Source: Marinobacterium lacunae
GTDB taxonomy: Bacteria > Pseudomonadota > Gammaproteobacteria > Pseudomonadales > Balneatricaceae
Assembly: GCF_000705555.1 (NCBI RefSeq)
Contig: NZ_JMQN01000007.1
Span: 1 to 64,000 of the forward strand
Reading direction: 5' to 3'
Length of the DNA: 64,000 nt
The translations under genes were made by a program, and so were the position numbers. The first letter of the stretch is position 1, and every line of letters starts with the position of its first letter. Below, piece after piece: positions 9,379 through 17,896 of the stretch. The notes under the pieces are model-generated. The model saw nothing but the letters and a program-made list of their open reading frames with translations. It was not told the origin of the DNA and ran no database searches.

Positions 9379-10101
9379 ATGGCACTGGAAAAACAACTCG
9401 AACTCGGTGACAGCGAGGAGAAGGTACGCAAGCAGGTTGCGGTTTACGTCTACGAGGCGCCGGTGCGCCTGTGGCACTGGGTAACCGTACTCTGCATCCT
9501 GACACTGAGCATCACCGGCTACTTCATTGGCTCACCGCTGCCGAGTGTGCCGGGTGAGGCCAGCGATAACTTCCTGATGGGTTATATCCGCTTTGCCCAC
9601 TTCAGCGCCGGATACATTCTGGCGGTGGCGTTTATCGGCCGAATCTACTGGGCGCTGGTCGGCAACCACCACTCCCGGGAGCTGTTCATCGTGCCGGTCT
9701 GGAGCGGCAAGTGGTGGGCCGAACTCTGGCACGAGGTGCGCTGGTACCTGTTTATGGTCAAGACGCCGAAGAAGTACATCGGTCACAACCCGCTTGGGCA
9801 GTTGGCCATGTTCAGCTTTTTCGTCATCGGCAATACCTTCATGATCCTGACCGGGTTTGCGCTGTACAGCGAAGGCTTAGGGTCGGGCAGCTGGGCCGAT
9901 CAGCTGTTCGGCTGGATTATCCCGCTGTTCGGACAGAGTCAGGACGTGCACACATGGCACCATTTGGGGATGTGGTACATCATCATTTTCGTGATGACCC
10001 ACGTGTATGTGGCCGTACGCGAGGACATCATGTCCCGTCAATCGCTGATCTCCACCATGGTTGGCGGCTGGCGCATGTTCAAGGATGACAAGCCGGACTG
10101 A
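9379..10101 (+). CDS. hyaC: Ni/Fe-hydrogenase b-type cytochrome subunit
   Basis: A di-haem cytochrome b of about 240 residues that anchors the hydrogenase and passes electrons to quinone. Four hydrophobic helices are visible, with family haem-ligand histidines in VRLWHWVTV, RFAHFSAGYI and DVHTWHHLGMWY. ATG 9379 is chosen over GTG 9364 because GTGGAGG overlaps the latter and is well spaced for the former. It is the third gene of the hya operon, 45 bases after hyaB. The usual downstream maturation genes (hyaD and onward) do not follow. Confidence 0.94.
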   Translation: MALEKQLELGDSEEKVRKQVAVYVYEAPVRLWHWVTVLCILTLSITGYFIGSPLPSVPGEASDNFLMGYIRFAHFSAGYILAVAFIGRIYWALVGNHHSRELFIVPVWSGKWWAELWHEVRWYLFMVKTPKKYIGHNPLGQLAMFSFFVIGNTFMILTGFALYSEGLGSGSWADQLFGWIIPLFGQSQDVHTWHHLGMWYIIIFVMTHVYVAVREDIMSRQSLISTMVGGWRMFKDDKPD

Positions 10102-10405
10102 GGAGGCACGTAGTGCCTCCACCGTCTTTGCGCTCTGGCACCGAAGACGCCCGGAACATCCGGGTAGGCTGCTGGAGCGCTGTTACCTGATCCCCCTTCA
10201 TATATCCCAAGCCGAGTTGGCGCGTCAGCTCGGCATCTCTCGCCGCCGCGTCAACGAGATCGTCAACGGCCAGCGCGCAATCAGCGCCGATACCGCACTG
10301 AAGCTTGCACGCTATTTCAAGACCACGCCGATGTTCTGGCTCGAAAAACAGCAGTTGTGGGAGCTGTACGAGGCTCAACGCCGAGTTCTCTCCGGTACTG
10401 TTTAA
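10085..10405 (+). CDS. HigA/VapI-like XRE family regulator, orphan
   Basis: A small helix-turn-helix protein of the addiction-module antitoxin HigA type. The family core is clear: HPGRLLERCYLIPL, then the HTH SQAELARQLGISRRRVNEIVNG, then ISADTALKLARYFKTTPMFWL. No HigB-like toxin gene is next to it; the gene just upstream is hyaC, whose 3' end it overlaps by 17 bases if ATG 10085 is used. The true start is uncertain, because the HigA-like part begins about 22 residues into this frame and TTG 10061 is another option. Its place suggests co-transcription with the hydrogenase. Whether it regulates that operon is unknown. Confidence 0.7.
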   Translation: MTSRTEEARSASTVFALWHRRRPEHPGRLLERCYLIPLHISQAELARQLGISRRRVNEIVNGQRAISADTALKLARYFKTTPMFWLEKQQLWELYEAQRRVLSGTV

Positions 10406-10584
10406 GCTCTAAACGAATATCCGCCATGCTGCGTAAATTTCATCTGACAGCATTGTGCGCGAAGGGTGGCCATACAGTAGATTTAATAAGGTAGGGACAA
10501 TGGCTGTCAGAACCGGCACCTCGGGCTGGCAGGGCAGGACTGCCTTTTACGCTGCTCAGACCTGACCTTTCCTGAGGGGCCGTT

Positions 10585-11277
10585 ATGGAATACCTGTGCC
10601 GAGTACTGCAAACCATCCTTCTTGCCATACTTTGCGTGTCTGTGATGTCCGTTCGGGCCGGGACGAGCAGCTGTCTTGAGGTGCCGGTACGCGTTCATTC
10701 AGTCCAGCCCGTCGCGATGGAGGATCTTTGTCAGGGGGCCGCCTCTGCGTTGCGTTTTCTAGAGGGATACGGGGTCAAACCGACCCGCATCATCGATATA
10801 GACATAGTGGACAGGGTATCGGAGCACTACGGTAATAAAGCGTTAGGCAGTTATGATCTGGAAAACAGTCGTATTCTTCTGATGTCGATGCAGGACATGA
10901 CAGAGAAGCTGGCGGTTTCGACTCTCTATGGTCAGGCGTTCGATCGAATTCACTATCGCAGTGTTGTGGCCCATGAAGTCGCTCATGCGCTCTTCCATCA
11001 GAACAGCCCGAACGCGCGGTTGACCAATGCGGCCCAGGAGTATCTGGCCTATGTCACTCAGTTGGCGGTATTGCCAGCGGATCGACGTCAGCAGATTGTC
11101 GAGCATGCAGGGGTAGCGGGCTGGGAGTCCGGCGACTCGATCAGCGAGATCTATATGGTGATGGCGCCAGAGCAGTTCGCGGTTAAATCCTACCTACACT
11201 TTACCGGTATGAACGATCCGTCGGCGTTCGTTAAGGTACTGCTCAATATCAAGTGGTTTTATGTTTATGTCCCCTGA
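10585..11277 (+). CDS. exported protein with HExxH metallopeptidase-like motif
   Basis: A 230-residue protein starting with a signal peptide (hydrophobic residues 8-22, cleavage probably near VRA-25). Its core has HEVAH at residues 130-134 and a glutamate (Glu152) 18 residues later, the spacing of a gluzincin-like zinc site. Two cysteines near the mature N-terminus (Cys30, Cys49) could form a disulfide. The family is not recognised with certainty; it resembles conserved hypothetical secreted proteins of Halomonas-like bacteria. A GAGGGG sequence precedes the ATG. Peptidase activity is inferred only from the motif. Confidence 0.7.
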   Translation: MEYLCRVLQTILLAILCVSVMSVRAGTSSCLEVPVRVHSVQPVAMEDLCQGAASALRFLEGYGVKPTRIIDIDIVDRVSEHYGNKALGSYDLENSRILLMSMQDMTEKLAVSTLYGQAFDRIHYRSVVAHEVAHALFHQNSPNARLTNAAQEYLAYVTQLAVLPADRRQQIVEHAGVAGWESGDSISEIYMVMAPEQFAVKSYLHFTGMNDPSAFVKVLLNIKWFYVYVP

Positions 11278-11361
11278 GATCAGGACGGTCACGGAAGGGG
11301 CAAATATGCGTAGACTGTGTAACGTGGTTTCTTTTCGGACGATGATTATCAAGGAGGGTCA

Positions 11362-11493
11362 ATGATCTTTCACGCCTGCTCTATGGTACTTCAAGGGGGC
11401 ACGTTTACCTGCGTCGCCTATCTGGTCTCGCAGCGCTCTTTCGCCGCGAACCCTGCCAGGCAGGGGGCTCGATTGGCGTTGGCGGAGCGTTGA
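11362..11493 (+). CDS. possible 43-residue protein upstream of Crp/Fnr gene
   Basis: A short reading frame, starting MIFHACSMVLQGG, has a near-perfect ribosome binding site (AAGGAGGG at 11351-11358, four bases before ATG). It ends TGA only seven bases before the start of the Crp/Fnr-type gene, whose own start has no convincing ribosome binding site. It may be a leader peptide that couples translation to the regulator. The peptide itself resembles nothing I recognise. Confidence 0.4.
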   Translation: MIFHACSMVLQGGTFTCVAYLVSQRSFAANPARQGARLALAER

Positions 11494-11500
11494 ACCGACG

Positions 11501-12100
11501 ATGGGGGCTTATGACAATCAACTGCCGGCTGAGTTTATCGCTGCAGTGTTTCCTGAGCAGATGGCGGCCCGGCTTGATCTCTCGGATCTCATACGAACAA
11601 TCAAATGCCAGCGCTATTCGGCGAAGAGTACTTTGCTGAGTGCAGGGCAGCGCTGGGACAGGTTGTTCTATATTCGCAAGGGGTTAGTGCGTCTGTATTA
11701 CCTCGATGCGCAGGGCAAGGAATCGAACAAGGCGTTTTTTGACGAGGGAGATACGCTATGGCCCGTCTCCCCGAGGGACAGAGTAGCTCCGGTGCTGTTC
11801 AATATCGGGGCGCTGGAAGAGGTTGAACTGATCGAGTGCGAGTTATCCGCGCTGCAACGCATCTTCGTCGAGCAGGGGGATTGGGAGCGTTTCGCGCTGC
11901 CTTTCGCGGAAAAGCTGATTGAGCAGAAGTTTCAGCGTGAACATGATTTTCTGATGCTGTCCGCCTCCCAGCGTTATGAAAAGTTCGTCTCCAGCAACCC
12001 GGACATCGCCATCCGCATTCCTGACTATCAACTGGCCTCTTTCCTCGGTGTGACCAATGTAACCTTGTCGAGAATCCGGCGCTCGATTAACAAATGTTAA
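11501..12100 (+). CDS. Crp/Fnr family transcriptional regulator
   Basis: A 199-residue regulator with an N-terminal cyclic-nucleotide-binding-type beta barrel (TLLSAGQRWDRLFYIRKGLV, residues 45-64, and VELIECELSAL) and a C-terminal winged helix (IPDYQLASFLGVTNVTLSRI). The N-terminal cysteine set of a true FNR iron-sulfur sensor is absent, so it is a Crp-like regulator of unknown ligand. The next gene, a small membrane protein, lies 61 bases downstream in the same direction. Confidence 0.85.
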   Translation: MGAYDNQLPAEFIAAVFPEQMAARLDLSDLIRTIKCQRYSAKSTLLSAGQRWDRLFYIRKGLVRLYYLDAQGKESNKAFFDEGDTLWPVSPRDRVAPVLFNIGALEEVELIECELSALQRIFVEQGDWERFALPFAEKLIEQKFQREHDFLMLSASQRYEKFVSSNPDIAIRIPDYQLASFLGVTNVTLSRIRRSINKC

Positions 12101-12161
12101 TGAGCGTATAGGGGCACACCTGTCAGTCTATCTACCTCTAACCACTTTGGAGGTATCGTGG

Positions 12162-12542
12162 ATGAAAACACTGGATTCGAAAGCGCAGTTGGCTGTGTCG
12201 GCGCTGCTTGGTTTGATCGTCTTGCATACGATGATGCTGGTCGCGCTTTTCACCCATGCTGCGTTGTCACCACCGGACTTTGTCGGGCCGTTAAATGCTG
12301 CTGTCATTGCGCTTCAGTTGATGGCGATACTGCTGATCTATTGCAACAATCAGCAGCGCTACACTTGGGTACTGTTGGCGGCAGTGGTATCTATTCCCGG
12401 CGTCGGCCCACACAAATTCTTGCTTGAGCCGGACGCGCTGCAGCTATCGCCGGTTATCCTCTCGGGAACGCTGTTTATCCTGATGCTGACCCGTTACGCC
12501 ATCTGGACAGACCGTCAACGGGTGTCGACAGCGGGCAATTAA
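12162..12542 (+). CDS. small inner-membrane protein of unknown function
   Basis: A 126-residue protein with about four hydrophobic segments (residues roughly 8-29, 42-60, 66-80 and 95-112) and short polar ends. ATG 12162 has TTGGAGG seven bases upstream, so it is preferred over the in-frame TTG 12147. It probably shares a transcript with the preceding Crp/Fnr-type gene. I do not recognise the family. Confidence 0.65.
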   Translation: MKTLDSKAQLAVSALLGLIVLHTMMLVALFTHAALSPPDFVGPLNAAVIALQLMAILLIYCNNQQRYTWVLLAAVVSIPGVGPHKFLLEPDALQLSPVILSGTLFILMLTRYAIWTDRQRVSTAGN

Positions 12543-12851
12543 CGTGCGCAGCCCTTACTGCGGCAGCTCCGGAACGTCCAATACCGCCGAGGATGCGAAG
12601 GGCGCGATGCACCGCGTCCACTTCACACCTTTCAATGAGTCGGAGGGCAGCAGGGCGTCCTCCTGAGAACTGTAACGCCGGTACTTGAGTGACAGTTGAT
12701 GGGAGATCCTCGTAGAAGAAACTAAGCGTAGTCTCGCTCATAAAACGGATGTTGCAGTTGGAGAAGGGCAGTGCCGACCTGGGGTGGGACGAAGGCTCCA
12801 GCTTACCTTGGGTGCCGGAAAGCTGGGGAAATCATCTGATCGGTTATCGGC
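12475..12851 (-). other. unassigned gap with two overlapping minus-strand open frames
   Basis: The 309 bases between two genes contain no recognised gene. On the minus strand, one frame is open from about 12838 through ATG 12741 (MSETTLSFFYEDLPSTV...) to 12475. A second is open from 12743 to a stop at 12555 and ends ...ASSAVLDVPELPQ. Both look coding in codon use. A single frameshift near 12690 would join them, so this may be a decayed gene. No family was recognised. Confidence 0.3.
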
Positions 12852-14120
12852 TCAGTCGATAGACATCCAGCGCACCAGCCCCTGACCGGCGCGCTTGCCA
12901 GTGGCGAAACAGCCGGTGAGCAGGTACCCGCCGGTCGGGGCTTCCCAATCCAGCATCTCACCGGCGACGAAGACACCGGGCAGCTTGTTCAGCATCAGTG
13001 CGCTGTTGACCTCGTCGAAGGGGACACCTCCGGCGCTGCTGATCGCCTCATCAATCGGTCGGGTCGCGACTGGACGTAGCGGCATGGACTTGAGCGCTCT
13101 GGCGATCGCTTTGGGATCCTGAGTATCCAGCTGCGGGCAACACTCTTTCAGCAGGGCCGAGGTAACGGGCGGAAGGTGTAAGCGCTTGCGCAGCAGATTG
13201 GCGAACGAGAGCCCCTTGCGAGGCTGGCTCAACTTCGTCTGTATCGTCTCTTCTCTGTGCGCGGGCAGCCAATCGAGTCGCAACTCGGCCGGCTGTTCCG
13301 AGTCGCTAAACAGCAGGTCACGCAAGGGGGCGCTGAGTGCGTAGATAAGGCTGCCTTCTATACCGTATCCAGTGATCAGGAACTCCCCCTTTCGGGTAAT
13401 CTCCCTCCCGCCCGGCGTGGTGATCGACAGCGCGATGTTTTTGATCGGTGTGCCACCGAAGCGCTCCTGCACAAAAGCACTCCAGTTCATTTCGAAGCCG
13501 CAGTTGCTTGGCAGCAGTGGGTTGAGTGTGATGCCCGCCTTTGCAAGCGGCTCGAACCAGCGTCCATCAGAACCGAGTTTCGCCCAGCTAGCGCCACCGA
13601 GTGCCAAGACTACCGCATCGAAACGACGCACGATCTCGCCATCCGGGGTGTCGAAACGCCAGCCTGCCTGTGGTTGGCCATCGACCCAGCCGCTCCAGCG
13701 GTGTCGAGGGTGAAACACGACGCCCTGTTCCCGCAGACGATGCAGCCAGGCACGTAAAAGCGGAGCGGCTTTCATGCCGGTGGGAAACACGCGATTCGAG
13801 CTGCCCACGAAGGTTTCGATACCCAAATCATGAATCCAGTCCCGCAGCTGTTGCGGTGTGAACGCATCCAGCATCGGCTGGAGATAGGGCCGGGCTTCAC
13901 CATAGCGCGTGACAAAGTCCTCGTAGGGCTCGGCATGGGTGATATTCATGCCACCGATACCAGCCAGCAGAAACTTGCGTGCCACACTGGGTTTTGAATC
14001 GAACACCTCGACCGCAATACCTGCACTGGCGATCTGCTCGGCCGCCATCAACCCTGCGGGCCCTGCGCCGATTATGGCAACGGTGGGCTTACTTTGGGTG
14101 TCGGCTGGCTGCGTTGGCAT
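12852..14120 (-). CDS. TIGR03862 family flavoprotein (BaiN/HI0933-like)
   Basis: A 422-residue FAD-binding oxidoreductase of the HI0933/BaiN-like class. The N-terminal Rossmann motif is VAIIGAGPAGLMAAEQIA (residues 14-31), followed by the group's KFLLAGIGGMNITH. The C-terminal ALMLNKLPGVFVAGEMLDWEAPTGGYLL is characteristic. The substrate of this subgroup is not established. It is a single gene, transcribed toward the small-membrane-protein gene and divergent from the lipoprotein gene at 14357. Confidence 0.87.
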   Translation of the reverse strand: MPTQPADTQSKPTVAIIGAGPAGLMAAEQIASAGIAVEVFDSKPSVARKFLLAGIGGMNITHAEPYEDFVTRYGEARPYLQPMLDAFTPQQLRDWIHDLGIETFVGSSNRVFPTGMKAAPLLRAWLHRLREQGVVFHPRHRWSGWVDGQPQAGWRFDTPDGEIVRRFDAVVLALGGASWAKLGSDGRWFEPLAKAGITLNPLLPSNCGFEMNWSAFVQERFGGTPIKNIALSITTPGGREITRKGEFLITGYGIEGSLIYALSAPLRDLLFSDSEQPAELRLDWLPAHREETIQTKLSQPRKGLSFANLLRKRLHLPPVTSALLKECCPQLDTQDPKAIARALKSMPLRPVATRPIDEAISSAGGVPFDEVNSALMLNKLPGVFVAGEMLDWEAPTGGYLLTGCFATGKRAGQGLVRWMSID

Positions 14121-14356
14121 GAATGATCCTGACTGGGCTGTGTAAATAGGCAGTGCAGTGTAACCGAACGCTCGGTAAATGTGAGGGGAGCCGATTATTC
14201 AGGCCGATGGGTGTGTCAGGCCTACAAAAATCATGCCGTACATGGCAGAATGTGGCCGCCTTTTTCACTTGTTGCAGCAATGCAGGTCATTGCTGGTTGA
14301 TGGTTGCATTTAACGTTTTTTCGCTCTGTTTCTTTGGTGTTTTTATGCTCAAGTCC

Positions 14357-14755
14357 ATGATGAATTCCGCTACCAAATTGTTGCTCGTTGCCCTGTGTGT
14401 CCCCGCGTTTGTGTCCGGGTGTGCGTCATCTTCGATGGTTGGGCGTACGATCTCAAGTGACTCCTACGCCACAGGGTTTCATGATGGACGCCATAGCGGC
14501 TTGAAACGTGCCGGTAATGTCTCCGAGGTCATGATCAAGGATCTGACGCGGTTCGCGGAGGATAAGGATTACCGTGATGGCTGGCTTTCCGGTGAACAGG
14601 AAGGGATCAGAATTCAGAAGGAGCTCAGAGCAAGCAAGGGTGTCGTCAGTGGCGGTAGCAAGCCGCGCAAGGAGCCCGAGAACGTTGCACCCAATACCAA
14701 AACGGTCGACCCTGATCAGATTCCCGATATGCAACCTTCGAAGCTGAAGTTCTGA
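14357..14755 (+). CDS. putative lipoprotein of unknown function
   Basis: A small protein of about 132 residues with a lipoprotein signal ending in the lipobox VSGC (Cys about residue 22), so it should be lipid-anchored to a membrane. The mature part is polar and charged, with a segment DSYATGFHDGRHSG matched later by DYRDGWLSGEQEG, a weak internal repeat of the form D-x-Y-x-x-G-x-x-x-G. Three ATGs are possible (14345, 14357, 14360). The reading frame is open farther upstream but without signal-like sequence. A strong terminator follows. Confidence 0.7.
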   Translation: MMNSATKLLLVALCVPAFVSGCASSSMVGRTISSDSYATGFHDGRHSGLKRAGNVSEVMIKDLTRFAEDKDYRDGWLSGEQEGIRIQKELRASKGVVSGGSKPRKEPENVAPNTKTVDPDQIPDMQPSKLKF

Positions 14756-14773
14756 TCGACACCACAACGCAGA

Positions 14774-14806
14774 AAACCGCCGGGCATCGCCCGGCGGTTT
14801 CTTTTT
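14774..14806 (+). terminator. rho-independent terminator after the lipoprotein gene
   Basis: AAACCGCCGGGC (14774-14785) pairs perfectly with GCCCGGCGGTTT (14789-14800) around an ATC loop, followed by CTTTTT. This is a textbook terminator 18 bases after the lipoprotein stop. Confidence 0.92.
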
Positions 14807-14904
14807 GGGCTCAGATATCCACGCAAACGACTAAGCGCGGTGGTTGTATGTCGGGTTGGGTTCTATAGTTTTCTCAGTCTTGTCAGCGTCGACATGACAG
14901 AACG

Positions 14905-16668
14905 ATGGGATTTATGAGGGTCAGGATGATGTCTGGATTACGAACGACTGCGCGTACCTTAATGAGCCGCGTGGTGACACTGGGTTGCTGTGTCGCCGTC
15001 ACTACGTCGCTATCGGCCCAACCGATTATGGAGGGCGATCGCAGCGTGCCGGTCGAGGCACGCAATGGCATGGTGGTGACCAGTCACTACCTTGCTACCG
15101 AGGAGGCGCTCAAGGTGCTCAAAGCTGGCGGCAATGCGGTCGATGCCGCTGTGACGGCCGCCTTTGCGCTGGCGGTTACTCAGCCGCGCTCTGGTAACAT
15201 CGGTGGTGGCGGCTTCATGCTGGTGTCGTCCGAGACAAAGGGCGAAGTAAAGGCGATAGATTACCGGGAAAAGGCCCCGGCGGCGGCGACCCGGGATATG
15301 TATCTAAATGACCAGGGTGAGGTGGATCAGAAACTCAGCCGTTTCTCCCATAAGGCGGCCGGTGTTCCCGGAACCGTGGCCGGCCTAGCGCTGGCGCTGG
15401 AAAAGTACGGGACTATCTCGCTGGCCGAAGCGCTGGCCCCGGCGATCAAACTGGCCGAGGAGGGCTTTGTCGTGCCGCCGCGCTTCAGCGAGGGGATCCG
15501 CGACCGGGCGGTGTTGCTGGGGCAGTTCGAGTCGAGCCGCAAGGTGTTCTTCAAGCCGGATGGCACTTTTTACGAGCCGGGTGACCTGTTTGTTCAGAAG
15601 GATCTGGCGGCGACACTCCGGCGTGTGGCTGAGCAGGGTGTGAAAGGCTTTTACGAGGGTAAAACGGCCGATCTGATCGTCGCGGAGATGCAAAAAGGCG
15701 GTGGCCTGATTACCCATGAAGACCTGAAAAACTATCAGCCCGAGATTCGCGAGCCGGTTCACGGCACATATCGTGGTTATGACGTGTACTCCATGAGCCC
15801 GCCAAGCTCAGGCGGTACCCACGTGGTGCAGATCCTGAACATACTTGAGGGCTACCCGTTGGGCGAGAGCGGCTTGAACTCGGCTAAAACCATTCACCTG
15901 ATGGCCGAGGCGATGAAGCGCGCTTATGCCGACCGGTCAAAGTATCTCGGTGATACCGATTTTGTCGATGTGCCGCTTAAAGGGCTGACATCGAAAGCCT
16001 ACGCCGAGGAGTTGCGGGCCAGCATCGATCCGGCGCGAGCAACTCCCAGCGTGGAGATCAGGCCTGGAAATCCCTCACCCTACGAGAGCAACGAAACCAC
16101 CCATTTCTCCATTGTCGACAAGTACGGCAATGCGGTGTCCAACACCTACACCATCAACTTCAGTTATGGCTCTCATATTGTGGTGGATGGCGCCGGTTTC
16201 CTGCTCAATAACGAAATGGACGATTTCAGCGCCAAACCGGGCGTGCCCAACGCCTATGGTCTGATCGGCGGCGAGGCCAACAAGATCGAACCCAACAAGC
16301 GGATGCTCAGCTCCATGTCGCCGACTATTGTGATGAAGGATGGCAAAAACTTCATCGTGACCGGCAGCCCCGGTGGCTCACGCATCATCACCACGACCTT
16401 GCAGGTGCTGCTTAATGTGATCGATCATCATCTGAATATTCAGGCCGCGGTGAACGCCCCGCGGGTGCACCATCAGTGGCTACCGGATGAAATCCGCATC
16501 GAGCAGGGGATCAGCCCCGATACCATTGCGCTGCTTGAGGGTATGGGACATACCGTCGAGCAGAAAGCGGCAATGGGGGCGATTCAGTCAATCATGATCG
16601 GTGAGGAGGGTGTCTTCTACGGCGGGGCGGACCCGCGCCGCAGCACCTCGTCGGCTCAGGGGTATTGA
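14905..16668 (+). CDS. ggt: gamma-glutamyltransferase
   Basis: A 587-residue proenzyme that cleaves gamma-glutamyl bonds of glutathione and related peptides in the periplasm and self-processes into two chains. A signal peptide is present (cleavage near SLSAQ). The body has RSGNIGGGGFM, YREKAP and the processing site ETTHFSIVDKYGN, where Thr398 would become the N-terminal nucleophile of the small subunit. Downstream NNEMDDF and PGGSRIITT are substrate-pocket motifs. ATG 14905 is used; 14914 and 14926 are in-frame alternatives. Its stop codon directly abuts the stop codon of folE2 on the other strand. Confidence 0.95.
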   Translation: MGFMRVRMMSGLRTTARTLMSRVVTLGCCVAVTTSLSAQPIMEGDRSVPVEARNGMVVTSHYLATEEALKVLKAGGNAVDAAVTAAFALAVTQPRSGNIGGGGFMLVSSETKGEVKAIDYREKAPAAATRDMYLNDQGEVDQKLSRFSHKAAGVPGTVAGLALALEKYGTISLAEALAPAIKLAEEGFVVPPRFSEGIRDRAVLLGQFESSRKVFFKPDGTFYEPGDLFVQKDLAATLRRVAEQGVKGFYEGKTADLIVAEMQKGGGLITHEDLKNYQPEIREPVHGTYRGYDVYSMSPPSSGGTHVVQILNILEGYPLGESGLNSAKTIHLMAEAMKRAYADRSKYLGDTDFVDVPLKGLTSKAYAEELRASIDPARATPSVEIRPGNPSPYESNETTHFSIVDKYGNAVSNTYTINFSYGSHIVVDGAGFLLNNEMDDFSAKPGVPNAYGLIGGEANKIEPNKRMLSSMSPTIVMKDGKNFIVTGSPGGSRIITTTLQVLLNVIDHHLNIQAAVNAPRVHHQWLPDEIRIEQGISPDTIALLEGMGHTVEQKAAMGAIQSIMIGEEGVFYGGADPRRSTSSAQGY

Positions 16669-17622
16669 TTATCGACTGAGTAGCGGCTGGTATCCGCCCG
16701 GTATGCCAGCCGTTACCACTGCCACTGCGTCGTGTGCATGGAGGCTCTCCTGATGCTCTACGCGTACCCAGAAATCGAGCAGATCCGACCGGGCCTCCAA
16801 AGCCTGCTTGATTCGTCTCGCCGCATCCTCACAGAACATCAGATTGTCTCCGTTCAGCCGGGCAAAGGCTTGTTCATCCTCCCGTTTTACGGCGGTTTGC
16901 ACCGGTGTACCCAACGCCTGCTCGATTGATTCAATAATCGATTCAATCGGAAAGGCGCTCGCCTCGTCTGTTATCTGTACGCGAAGTTTCGCCCAGGAGC
17001 GTTGGCTGTGCGGTGTGGCGAGCGATCCCTTTTCAAGCAACCACCGCCGGATGTCGCCTTTTTCAAGATGCAGACGCTCGGAAAAATCACCCTCAAATTC
17101 GTCGGCGAGCAGTTGGCGCGACAGCGACGCCGAGCAGGGGCAGGTACTCGAATAGGGGATGGCCAATTCCAGTTCGATACAGGGCTCATTGTTAACGCGT
17201 GTTGCATGAATGGAGGCGGGGTACGCTTTCCATCCCTGATGTGCACTTTTCAGCGCCGGCCTGCGGGAGAGGTATGAGAAATGAATCGCGAGCCCCGCCG
17301 CGCCGCTGATATCCCGATGGGAGTTCAACTGAGTATCCAGAAACAGGCACAGAATTTCAGGTGACAGTGTGGTGTCATCCACCAGAGACTCCAGCAGCAG
17401 GTAGAGCCGCGACATATGGATACCCTTTACCTCGGGGCGGGCGATATCCACGTGAATGTCGGCATTTCCCTGACACATGACTGAACCGCGCCGTGACTCG
17501 CTCAGGCGGAAGGGTAACGCCAGACCGGACATGCCGACCCAATCCAGTCGGGAGGATATAGAGGCCGTGGCTGAGGAGGCGATATCGGGTAGCGCTGTGC
17601 AAGGCATTATCGGCTTGTTCAT
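16669..17622 (-). CDS. folE2: GTP cyclohydrolase FolE2 (type IB)
   Basis: A 317-residue member of the GCYH-IB family, which makes 7,8-dihydroneopterin triphosphate from GTP for folate and pterin synthesis. Family features are the N-terminal LDWVGMSGLALPFRLSE, the conserved cysteine in STCPCSASLSRQ, and GDNLMFCEDAARRI near the C-terminus. Unlike FolE1 this type can use metals other than zinc and is often induced under zinc limitation. A Zur-like operator lies 29 bases upstream of the start (17651-17665), fitting that pattern. It is a single gene and converges exactly on ggt. Confidence 0.93.
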   Translation of the reverse strand: MNKPIMPCTALPDIASSATASISSRLDWVGMSGLALPFRLSESRRGSVMCQGNADIHVDIARPEVKGIHMSRLYLLLESLVDDTTLSPEILCLFLDTQLNSHRDISGAAGLAIHFSYLSRRPALKSAHQGWKAYPASIHATRVNNEPCIELELAIPYSSTCPCSASLSRQLLADEFEGDFSERLHLEKGDIRRWLLEKGSLATPHSQRSWAKLRVQITDEASAFPIESIIESIEQALGTPVQTAVKREDEQAFARLNGDNLMFCEDAARRIKQALEARSDLLDFWVRVEHQESLHAHDAVAVVTAGIPGGYQPLLSR

Positions 17623-17643
17623 TGTTCCAGGTCTTAGTGATGT

Positions 17644-17667
17644 ATTGTTATGTTATAAAGTAACAAT
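17644..17667 (-). promoter_or_regulatory. Zur-like operator upstream of folE2
   Basis: TGTTATAAAGTAACA (17651-17665) matches the gammaproteobacterial Zur core TGTTATANTATAACA at all but two positions. It overlaps a perfect inverted repeat, ATTGTTA (17644-17650) with TAACAAT (17661-17667). It lies just upstream of folE2, a gene often controlled by the zinc repressor Zur. Binding is inferred, not shown. Confidence 0.55.
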
Positions 17668-17896
17668 AAAGTGTGTGCTACGTACAGTCATCGATTGGAA
17701 CGGCCTGCGGCGAGTGCAAAGCGCACGTCGCTTAAGCTTTGTCTCTTTGCCATACTGGGGCCTGACAGATCGACCCCCAGCAGGGCGGCCCGTCATGGTA
17801 CCGGGTGAGTGTGGATGCACTTATCTCGTCACAGGCTGTCTATAGGCGGGTTCAGCACAAAACGCTTACCTTACGGATGGAACAGAAGGTCGACGG

